Assembly (NCBI GenBank): GCA_022559985.1
Contig: JAFJTR010000018.1
Span: 310,001 to 374,000, forward strand
Direction of reading: 5' to 3'
DNA: 64,000 nt
Origin: Parastagonospora avenae f. sp. tritici 18332-5
Lineage: Eukaryota; Ascomycota; Dothideomycetes; Pleosporales; Phaeosphaeriaceae
The position numbers and the translations under genes are program-made. Positions 55,029-64,000 of this stretch are shown here, in pieces. Every line of letters begins with the position of its first letter. Within the stretch, counting starts at the first letter, position 1. A model generated the notes under the pieces. It worked only from the letters and a program-made list of their open reading frames with translations, searched no databases and was not told the DNA's origin.

Positions 55029-57459
55029 CTAAAACTCCAAGGCCTCGTTCTTCGCCTGGACATCAACCACTTTCCCACTCTCAGCCTCATCATTCTTCGG
55101 CCCCTTGCCCTTCCTATACACCCTCTGGTCCCTCGGATCAAACCCGCCATTCCCCCAAAGCGCCCACTCGGGCGTCTCATCACCCACATAATCCTCGGGC
55201 CTCCACCCCACCACCTTCCCATCCTCGACCCTCGTGCCCTCGACCTTGCCCTCATACAAATCGAAGAAGCGCTCGAAGTCGATTCTCGTCGACCACTTCC
55301 CATTCGGCATGAAGCGCGTCCTATCCGCCAACAAAACGCAACAACTATGCGCATGCTCCGCGCCAATACCATACGTGAGACCGCGGCTGTTGAGTTCTTT
55401 TTCCAGCGCAGTAACGAACTCGGCGACTTCCTCGTAAAACGGGACGTTCTGCATGGTCAGGCCCGCGTCGCCTGCAGCACTCGTGCCGCAGTACGTCACG
55501 CCCTTGACCTCCACGAAGCCCGGCAGCGCGCGCTCGACCAGATCCGCGTACCCCCGCACTTCCTCAGCCATGTTGAAGCCCTTGACGAGCGTGAGGCGGA
55601 AGACGGTGCGCTGCTCGAACCGCCTGTTGCGTAGTATGTCCAGGCACGCGCAGAATCGCTCCCAGAAGTCGCGATGCAGTGGGCGGTCGATTTTCCGGAG
55701 TGACTCCTTGTTGGATGCGTCGATGGAGACGTATAACTGCGTGACGGGCACGAGGGAGGCGAGTTGCGCGGGGTGCTGGGCGTTGCAGACGAGGAACGTC
55801 GATATACGATTCGAGTGCATTATCTCCAGTAGTTCATTGATGTGTGGGTAGAAAATGGGTTCGCCGACGAGACTCAGCGCGCAGTGCCGGATGCGCATGG
55901 CTTCTGCGAAGCGCTCGGCGCGCACGCCGGGCACACCTTTCATCATCTTGATCTTCTTGTAGTGCGCGGCGGTGATGCCGTCGAATATCATGTCCGGGGC
56001 GTCGGTGATCCAGCGCCAGGTGGTGCCGACGGGGTTTGTGCCGTGGCGCCAGCAGAAGACGCATTTGTTGGAGCAAGAGAGGGAGGGCGTGGCTTCCATG
56101 CAGAGATGGGAAGCGATGCCGTAGAAGGAGTATTTGTAGCAGGAGCCGCGGCCGCGTAGGGCGGATTTGGTCCAGCGGCAGATTTTGACGCCCGAGTGGG
56201 AGCCGATTATTGAGTAGCCTTGTTTTGTGAGGGCGGCATGCGTGGGAGAGGTTGTGGGGACCATTTCCTTGGGGGCGGCGGAGGACTTTATCAGGGGCTT
56301 GGACTTGGATTTGTAGGTCGTGAAGTCCACGGGGATGGGTGGTGATGAAGGGTCGACCATAGAGCCCAGTTCCTCGATCTCGTCTACTCGGGTGCTTTGC
56401 CCATTGCTGTCTTCGACATCTTCTTCCTCGTCGCTCTCAGCTGGATCTCCGCTTCCAATGACGCCCTCTCCCAAGCCACGCCCTTCTGCAATCTCGACAA
56501 GTGCTTCTTGCACACCCAACCGCCATTCTTGAAGTCGGTCTGCCGCGTCCGTCTTTGTGTCACTCATACCCAATGGATAAGCTCTCTTTCTTCCAGTAAG
56601 CCTTGCCATCCACTTGTCCACTTCCCTCGCCTGACTGCAAAAGCCCTCCTCTTCCGTCGGCCATCCTTCCTTGTCTCCGAAGCCAAACACAGAGTATCCG
56701 AGCAGTGAGCGCAATGGTGCCGTATCTATTCTGAAATCGTTGTGTGTCTCTTGAAGATTCTCGAGGAAATTGTCAAGCACGGTATCGATGTTGTAAGTCG
56801 GAAGAAGAATGATGTAGAACTGCTTAACGGTCTCGTCGACTTTGGGCGGGCTAATGAAGAAGTCGTCGTACTCGATGTAGGAGATGTCGTGCAGCTGAGG
56901 CTCGAGGAAAGATGAAGACTGGGCACAGCCAGTTGTCCATTCGCTGAGGACTTTTGCGAAATCTTTGGCGTAGCGTTCGGTGGTGCCAGATAGTGACTGG
57001 AAGAAGACCACAGGCTGGATCTTGTCTATCGTGTGGTTGAAGCTAGGCGCAGGCATCGCTGCCTTCTTGGGTGTCTTTTTGCCCTTTACAGTCTTCGGCC
57101 CCTTCTTGATCTTTGCGACGGCCGCGACTGCGCCTGTGTCATCCTCGGCATGGCCGTCTGCATTCAACACCGACGCATTGAACGTCGTGTTTTCAGGTAG
57201 CCATTCTGGCCTCAGCTCAATAGTCTTCTTCTCGATTGGCGATCCAGGTAAAGGCGAGATAGAAACCTTGTCGCGGCGACCGCGTGCATATATCGCGAGG
57301 CGCACAATTGCTGCCAAAGCAATGGCCGAAAAGAGGATTGGAACGCGATGGTTGTGCCATATGAGTAGCAACTCTAAGCCCTCGTTAGTTTCCGAGGCTG
57401 TATATGACTACAAGGGACATACCAGCTGGCAACTGCGTCAAACCATCCAGGAACGACAT
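55029..57459 (-). CDS. TYW1: tRNA wybutosine-synthesising radical SAM enzyme TYW1
   Basis: TYW1 condenses N1-methylguanosine at tRNA-Phe position 37 with pyruvate carbons to form the tricyclic imidazole ring of wybutosine. Exon 1 is 57423-57459 (MSFLDGLTQLPA) and exon 2 is 55029-57373, with a 49-base intron. The total is 793 residues. A membrane-like segment near the N-terminus (VPILFSAIALAAIVRLAIY) precedes a flavodoxin-like FMN domain (VVFFQSLSGTTERYAKDF; YSVFGFGDKEGW). The radical SAM domain holds the iron-sulfur cluster motif Cys446-x3-Cys450-x2-Cys453 (CSNKCVFC), with GEPIFYP and EVKGVTYCG following. ER anchoring is known for fungal TYW1. Without exon 1 the frame has no ATG in the right place, so the 49-base intron is well supported. 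Confidence 0.95.
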
Positions 57460-57618
57460 AATTCCGATGTCTTGACAGGTGTCGCATCAGTCCAGAACTT
57501 TTGTTCGCTTGCTCGCGTGGGGCATTGGGCGGGGTTCCAACACCAACTCTCTGATTGGTTACCTTTACTACCCGTCCCGACTACACTTCATACTACAACC
57601 CTCCTCCTAGCCCAAAAC
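57460..57618. promoter_or_regulatory. Short divergent promoter TYW1 / small unknown gene
   Basis: Only 159 bases separate the two divergent start codons. The two genes must share a promoter region. It contains CTGATTGG (reverse CCAATCAG) near 57550, a possible CCAAT-type box. Confidence 0.5.
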
Positions 57619-58311
57619 ATGAGTGGCCTCGCCCCGAACGTTCTCAAAGGTCTCTACCACCTCCCCAAAGACCGCGACCTGCTCCCCTCCGAATCCGAAG
57701 ATTCCTTCCTCCAACCCCTAGGCTACACCATCTACCGCACATGCTACCTAGCTGAATCAGACGAACCCTGGGAAGTCCTACAGCGCGAACTTTCCCAGAC
57801 ATTCCACAATGCCATATGCAAAGCTGATGAATCACCTGAAGTCGTTTCAAAACTGCTCTCCCTCGTGAAATTAGATTTCCGCTCTGATCCCAATCTTCTC
57901 AACGACTTGGACATCGACCAAGTCCGCGAGATATACACGTCTGGCAATGACGACTCACCGCCACCACTGAACAAAGACAAAGCCTGGCGCCGTATTTTCC
58001 TCCTCGCGGATGAAGAAGTGCTTCTCGGCGAACACGACCAGCTCATAAAGTACGATGCCCACATTAAATGCGTGCAAGCGGATTACGAAGCCCCAGATCC
58101 GACGGTGAAGCGCCGCGAGCCAATCCGGTATTTCGGCTGGATGAAGATGCGGACGGGGAGTTTGTGGGAGCTGTGTGAGGAACTTACGATGAGAGATTTG
58201 TCGGAGATTGCACCGGGGACGATTGGCGGGGCGCATTTGGTTATATGTAAGTTCGTCACAAGGGGTTCGGGATGTTGTGCTGATGGGCGAGTTATAGGGG
58301 AGGGGCAGTAA
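57619..58311 (+). CDS. Hypothetical protein, 213 aa
   Basis: Exon 1 is 57619-58246 and exon 2 is 58298-58311 (14 bases), with a 51-base intron; the splice gives the C-terminus AHLVIWEGQ. The protein starts MSGLAPNVLKGLYHLPKDRD and contains GYTIYRTCYLAESDEPWEVL, DFRSDPNLLNDLDIDQVREI and IRYFGWMKMRTGSLWELCEE. There is no signal peptide or membrane segment. It is a mixed alpha/beta-looking soluble protein, rich in Leu, Asp and Glu. I do not recognise a domain. Similar uncharacterised proteins with a WxxL(C)EEL-type C-terminal half occur in filamentous fungi. Without the last tiny exon the frame would run on to an unrelated Cys-rich tail, so the intron is favoured. Confidence 0.7.
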   Translation: MSGLAPNVLKGLYHLPKDRDLLPSESEDSFLQPLGYTIYRTCYLAESDEPWEVLQRELSQTFHNAICKADESPEVVSKLLSLVKLDFRSDPNLLNDLDIDQVREIYTSGNDDSPPPLNKDKAWRRIFLLADEEVLLGEHDQLIKYDAHIKCVQADYEAPDPTVKRREPIRYFGWMKMRTGSLWELCEELTMRDLSEIAPGTIGGAHLVICKFVTRGSGCCADGRVIGEGQ

Positions 58312-59441
58312 ATTCAAACAATGAATTTGATGTGGAGGAAAAGAAGAAGGAGTTTGGGTAGGACTGATGTGTTGCTGCGTTGATATCGCACGTGCTGTCC
58401 TTGTGGGGGAACAGGCTGAGACGAAATGAAGTGCATGAAAAAGCGAAGTGTGAACAATGTCATTGACCGGCTGCAACAAGTCGAGTAGCGAAAGCGATAG
58501 CGTTATTCATATATGCATGTTGTCTTACACTGGTTTGCAATGCGATGTGTTTCTATCACATACTTTTTTCCGGCAAATCCAATCTGTGTAACTGAACGTC
58601 AACAAGTATACTTTGAGATTGAATATTCATATCAGAACTGCTCGCGAGGACCAATCTCGATGCGATAAGAAAACACGTCTATACAGTGTATTGTTAAAAA
58701 GGGGTAATGTGCCCTGACAACACCGTGAAATCTTCAAGATAACAACCTGCAGGCTTAGGACCAAGTTGTCTCGAGCAAAGCGACATCGTAGCTCTTTTGG
58801 CAGGAGAGTTCTTTCATTTGTCCTTCGCTCCGTATATTAGGGGTATAGGTCCGTTTGGGAGTGCTATGTTGGTGGCTTGATGAGAGATTGTGGGTTGGAA
58901 GGGCGGGTCGATTCGCCTTTAGACACGATTCGACTGCAATGATGTGTTGAGATTATAGACTTGTATTTTGACTCGAAGTCTTTGGGGCTGGGACCTGTTT
59001 GTAGTGGTAAGTGAGCTTGGTCTGGAGACGATAAGTGGTTTTACAGCACGCGCTGTCACTATCAAGGTGCATGGTACAGAGTAAATCAGCCTTGCAGTCA
59101 CAAATTGCATGTCACCCGAATTTTTAATCGAGCTCTCTTCAACATCATATGCGTCTAGCAGAGTACTTGTAACGCGGAACCGGACGTGCTTCAAGTGTAT
59201 AAGAAGTATGCTTTTCTTTCATTCGTACTAGAAATTACGGCCATGCTATGCTCGAAGCAGAAAAACAGATGATGCTACAAAATGCCCGAACGCTAGCGGA
59301 AATGCTACGCTGCTAAACAAGCAAGACATGTCCAAAAAGCCAACGCCCGCAAACGATGCAAAATAGATGATCAAAACACCACCACCCTTTTCAGCCATTT
59401 CCACCGACTCTAGCCATACCTGTCCCAGCCTACCCGTATAC
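58312..59441. other. Intergenic, convergent 3' ends (1.1 kb)
   Basis: No gene is visible between the hypothetical protein and Yvc1. Short minus-strand frames (58919-59194, 59246-59473) are AT-rich and unlike any family I know. Confidence 0.4.
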
Positions 59442-62400
59442 TCATAAACTCGATCCCATACGATCATCCGCAAAGTCCTTCTTCGCTACCCCGACCTTCT
59501 TCTTCCCCTTGCCCTTCTTCTTACCCGCCTCACCCGGCGGCGTGTGCGTCCCACGGCTTCCGACTTGACTCTCGCCCTGCTTCAAGCCCTTAACCTCCTG
59601 CAGCATATCACGGAATCCTTCTTCAAGTGTCGTCATCCTCGCCAGCATGATACGGCTCATGCGATTCGAATCAGATTCGGTATCGCTATTCTTGCGCTCA
59701 CGCGCCGCCTTCATGCGCGCTGCGAGTTCAAATTGCGTCGTGAAGGACGCGGGAAGGGCGTTGAGATTGGCAAAGTTGGGGTTGAGGTTGTTGTCACCAA
59801 TGTCAGAGGCAAGGTCGAGTGCGACAGCGTTGAAGGAGGGTTCGCGGTTGCGGTTGGCGAGGGACAGGAAGCTGGCGATGTTGGGTGTGTTACGACCAGA
59901 TCCGCGAGGGGGAGCGATGGCGCGAGGACGGGATGGTGGACCCATAGCCGCTGGTAGCTTTGGTGTTCGGGCTCCAGCTAGAGTTGAACCGTCCATACGG
60001 CCTGGGGTGGCGGTTCCGCTGCGGGTACTGGTCTTGGGGCGTCGCTCGGGTGACATGGATCGTGCCAGTTCCACCGCGTCCTTCGTAGGGCTGAAGAGCA
60101 CTGTGCTTGTTGAGATGTTACGGTTGTGTGCTGGCTTCTTACGCGCAAGCTTCTTGCTAGGAGAGCCTTGGGCTCCAAGGTAGCTCGATTCAGATGTGTT
60201 TTGGCTCCTCTGAGCTGCCCCGGGAACTACAGCCTGTCCGACAGAAGACTTCCGCGATGCAGTCCTGGCCGGAGTGCGTGCTTGGGACCTAGGCAGCATA
60301 GTCATGGGCGTACGGAAGAACTCCTCCTCGTCTGAGGAATGATATCCTGCCTTGGGCCGTTGATTTTCCTTAGTAGGACCTGGAGCTATACGCGGTGTTA
60401 TCTGGGCTGAGCTTGCGCCATCATCCTCGACATCATTATCTTCGTCATCACCGTCCGCGTCAGTCTGCTGCGGAACTTCGCTTGGTTCTTCCTCTTCTGC
60501 GATCGGTAGGGTGAAGGCATTGATTGCCTCGTCAGGATCCGACATGATTGTGCGCGTTGATGCGAGCGGGTGCCTTCGCTTAGGCTGTCCTGCCGTGTTT
60601 GAGCGCCTCAGGTATGGCCTGCTGCTTTTACGACTCTCCAGCCTATCCAGCACGGAGCGAGTATCTTCTTGAGGGGGTTGTTGCTCGTCGTCATTCGCCA
60701 TCTTTCTCATCCAATCAGACACGACGTTACTCGACTTCCTTCTGCCCTGAGGATATTGCGGTGCTTGTATGCTAGAATCGCGATAGGGCCTACGAAAGAC
60801 TTCTTCAAGAGCTCGATCCTTGTAGAAAGTTGTGACAGATGGCTCACGTAAGCGAGGGCTAAAAAGATCCACGGGTCCACGAATACTGAACGCTGGGACA
60901 GGGTCTGCCTGTCTACCGCGCTGTTCTACCAGATCTGTCGGACCGTAAGATAGGTGCGACAGGAGTAGGCGTTCGTAGACGAATATCGTAAACAGGATCG
61001 GGATGTGAGTCAGCTTGATCACCGAACGGTTCATGCGCAGAAACTTCTTGAACGGCATCAGAAACTTGAGTGGAATGAGCAGCCATCCAATGATGTTCGT
61101 CGGAGGAATGTAGGAGAAGAGCGCATCTGACTTGACCATGGATATGGTATTGACTGCAAAGAGGAATTGATGCTCCTCGTCTGCGTTCTTGACGACTGCC
61201 ATGAACGAATTTGTCAACACAGTAACCAGGATAGTGACAATCAAGAAGTGACAGATGAAGAGGAACAGAGCAAGCAGAGCCCGCCCGAGAATATTCATCT
61301 CACCCCAAAGATCCCAGGCCGCGGGCGTGAAGCCCATGACAAGCTGAAAAATGGCATATGCAGCATCGGAAGCTCCCAGATCGCGCTTGAAGGCCAAACT
61401 GAATGCGACGAAGAAACCGCTACAGCTGATGACGATCAGAACAAGAATCGCAACCAGATCCATAGCCATCATCTTGAAAGCGATGAGCAATTGCGAGAAG
61501 TATCGGTAGTGATCTAGAGCCGAGAAAAGTCGTGGAAAGAGTAGCACGGCCGTGGAGCCAAGAACATCGTAGGCCATAGCAGCAACTCGGGGTTGATCGA
61601 CATCGGGCATCAGGATACCGTAAAGGCGCAGGATATAGTACGCCATGAACATCAGGAGAATACCCAAATCGAAGGCGTTCCAAACACTCATAATGTAGAG
61701 GCCGAATCCTTGCTCAGAGAAACCGACAATCTCGTCCAGCATGTAGCCGGCGCTCCAGAACCAGAACAGGACTTCGAGTGCCGTGATGTCATCCGACTTC
61801 TCCGTAAGCACTGCCAGAAACAATCCAAGCATGATACCGAAGGACAGCGTAGAGAACAGGTTGCGGTATCGGGGTACACGTAAACGCGATAATTTGAAAA
61901 GCGAGGCTTCATGAGGGTCGTAGAGGGTCACAGTTCGTCGGAGGAGCGCGGCAGTTGGTGCTTGATGATCATCCTGCTTGCTTGGGGGTGTACGGCGGGA
62001 CGGGCCTCTCCCAGGCGAGATATCCTCTGAACTACGGGGGCCACGGCGATGCGAACTATCGGGCTTGCGATGCAGGTTGTCGGCAGCCGAGTGGAAGACA
62101 ATAGTCCCCGCCCAAATGGCCTCGAGTTGGCGCACCACCAGGGGGTGTGCGAGCAACTTCTTCGCTTGGGCGCGAATGGCAATTTCCAAAGCCGAAATGC
62201 GCGCAGAGCGGGGCGCTTGCCGCGACCAGTTCATTCCACCTGGTGTCTGGGCGCCATTTGTGGGCATCTGCAGGCCTTGCAAGGGGTCGAAGTCGTAGGA
62301 GAGCGCATCGATCAACTCTCGCGTCGAGAACTCCTTGAGTAGCCTCATCGCCAGCAGCTCGCATATAAGCGCTCGCGTCTTACTGACCCCCATGTTTCCA

Positions 62401-62898
62401 GGGTTTTCCTCGCTCTCCTTCCTGAACTGCAAGCAATTCGCAAGGAGGCAGTATAGCGTTCCGCGCGAGAAATGATCGGAGCGGATCTGCTGCTGGATGG
62501 GCTTGACCAGGAATTGCGAAACCTGGGGGGAGCGCAATTGGTCCCAAGATAGAGTCGTTTCGCATCGCTGGACGAGTAATATGCGAATGGCGTGGGTCGT
62601 GCTATAGATTGGTATGCGATCTGGGTTGGTTTGTTAGTAGAGTAAACAAAGCATACTTGGGAGGGAAGGACATACCCAAGAAGGTTGAGGAGAAGACGGG
62701 AAGCAACGGCCCATCCCGCTGCCGGTCTTCGTCCTCTTCATCCTCTTCTTCGCCCTCGTACTGCGCTATATCCTCGGGCTCGTCCTCCTGAGCCTCGTCG
62801 ACGCCATGTTGGCGGTTGCGGTACCGATTGAGGGCCGCAAGGAGAGGCGTGGTTTCCGAGGGGTGGCTTTTCTTCGATCGCAGCAGTGAGGCGAACAT
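59442..62898 (-). CDS. YVC1: Vacuolar TRP-type calcium channel Yvc1 homologue
   Basis: Yvc1 releases calcium from the vacuole on osmotic or other stress. Exon 1 is 62676-62898 and exon 2 is 59442-62620, with a 55-base intron. The total is 3402 bases or 1133 residues. The N-terminal cytosolic part has an acidic run (EGEEEDEEDEDRQRDG), then IPIYSTTHAIRILLVQRCET restored across the intron and FSRGTLYCLLANCLQF. About six membrane segments follow (LFSTLSFGIMLGLFLAVL; AFDLGILLMFMAYYILRLYG; MMAMDLVAILVLIVISCSGF; ALLALFLFICHFLIVTILV), with the pore-side QLVMGFTPAAWD before the last. The long C-terminal tail is disordered, with acidic (DADGDDEDNDVEDDG) and Ser/Arg-rich tracts and a basic end (KKKGKGKKK). 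Yeast Yvc1 is shorter; long tails are usual in filamentous fungi. Confidence 0.93.
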
Positions 62899-64000
62899 GG
62901 GACTTATCCTTGGGGTTGAGGAGAAGGCTGTCCGTCCGTGGTCGTCGCGGGAGGTGGAGGGAATCAGTAGAGGTTAGTGAAATTAAACATAGGGTTGCAT
63001 GACTAGGGCGAGACCCCAAGGAGAAGGATCGTGACTGTGGCGCCTTCCTCCATTATGCTAGACTTCACACCGCTTCGTGCGACCAGGCCGCTCTTTTGCG
63101 ATCAGATGATGACTTCGTTATCGCGCAGGGCAGCTCCAGGATGGGTGTGAGACTAAAGCGTGGACCGCATCTGGACTTGATTGGCCTGCACACGCGAGCT
63201 GCATCCTTCACATGCTAGTTGACGCTCCCCACACCAAGCCAGCCTCACCTTTAGATACTCATGACGTGCTGCCAGTCTAACTCTGCACACGCCATAGGCA
63301 TCGGCCCGTTCTTGACGGGGCAGCTCGATTGACCTACTCTACAGCTCGTTGTGTACAGAGTCTTGAACTGAGACTACAGCAGATCTAAGCTAGCCGCGCC
63401 ACGATGTGAAATGTCCCTCATCTACATGACCCCCAGCCCGTACCACCAAGTCCTCCTAGCACGATGTGGTAAATCTCGCAACCGATCTCCCGATCTGCCT
63501 TCACCCCGCGTCTGCGAGGGTGTAACCGCCCTGCGTTCGGGAAGAAAAGCCTCTGATATGCTTTCATCTCATGTGTCATGGGCCGGGGCCAGATACCAAA
63601 GTCTATATACGGCTTGTAGCCTCCATGTCGTTGTTGAGGCATTTGTCGCAGCGCGATCTTCGTATCCGTCTCGTCGATGCGATCTTCACCCGCGGACAGT
63701 CCGCCCCGAATCGGACATTTCTGCCGTGATTCACGTGACGCTCAGGCTCAGCTTCCGAATTCGGCTGCAGGTCGCGCCTAGATGCACTTCATCCATCCTT
63801 CACGAACTCACAAGGTCGGTTCCCGTGCTACAGAACGCGCTCAAGTCGTGCATCGACGCGTCTTTGGAAGCAATCGATTTGCGATGACGTCCTGCATGCA
63901 CCGTTGGACGCGTCGCCGATCTTCTGCAACTAACTCAATGGTGATTCGCAGCTTTGGCGACCCGCACACCGCATCTTGTGTAAGCGAGAAAAAAGGCCAA
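62899..64000. other. Right-edge region without a supported gene
   Basis: The first part should hold the Yvc1 promoter. A plus-strand ATG frame, 63411-63887 (158 codons, MSLIYMTPSPYHQVLLA), is open but has Ser/Arg/Cys-rich composition and no recognisable domain. I leave it uncalled. Confidence 0.35.

Noticed and set aside
63411..63887. 158-codon plus-strand frame at the right edge
   Set aside because: Composition is like random translation (Ser, Arg, Cys rich), with no domain and an overlapping open frame on the other strand.

Overview
The window is nuclear DNA of a filamentous ascomycete (Pezizomycotina; a dothideomycete is my best guess, from gene content and gene style only). Genes are split by short introns of about 45-105 bases with GTATGT/GTAAGT-type donors and CTAAC-like branch points. 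They encode typical fungal proteins: Dicer-like 1, a GH72 cell-wall enzyme, MNN9, a Gea-type Arf exchange factor, Yvc1 and TAP42. I rebuilt every multi-exon gene by hand from splice signals and checked that the exon lengths keep frame.

Region 1 (1-12.3 kb) is accessory. It holds a gene tail cut by the window edge, a decayed LPGEIRN-type gene, and four genes that look like a small biosynthetic cluster: a SAM methyltransferase, an MIO-type aromatic amino acid ammonia-lyase (one base out of frame), a cytochrome P450, and a DMATS-type aromatic prenyltransferase transcribed away from the P450. No PKS, NRPS or terpene synthase is visible, so the implied chemistry is deamination of an aromatic amino acid followed by prenylation, oxidation and methylation. 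The methyltransferase promoter and the P450/prenyltransferase intergenic region share a nearly identical 18-base motif and several CGGACC sites, which supports co-regulation.

Region 2 (13.5-27.8 kb) is conserved: TSC1/hamartin, a small mitochondrial-type protein, an IAH1-like SGNH esterase with a duplicated first exon and a 10-base micro-exon, TAP42, and Dicer-like 1, divergent from TAP42.

Region 3 (28.6-38 kb) is mostly secretory and cell-wall: a possible tiny two-exon gene, a secreted cupredoxin with a PPAEA-repeat tail, a GPI-anchored GH72 beta-1,3-glucanosyltransferase, exosome subunit MTR3, and mannan polymerase subunit MNN9.

Region 4 (38.8-63 kb) is housekeeping: the Gea/GBF1 Arf-GEF, a large glycosylated membrane protein of unknown role, a medium-chain oxidoreductase, Ulp1 SUMO protease divergent from the PP2A catalytic subunit, the wybutosine enzyme TYW1 divergent from a small unknown protein, and the vacuolar TRP channel Yvc1. 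TSC1, TAP42 and PP2A all belong to the TOR pathway and lie within about 41 kb. All conserved genes are intact, so the frame breaks in region 1 look like real decay rather than poor sequence. I recognised no tRNA, rRNA, CRISPR array or complete transposon.
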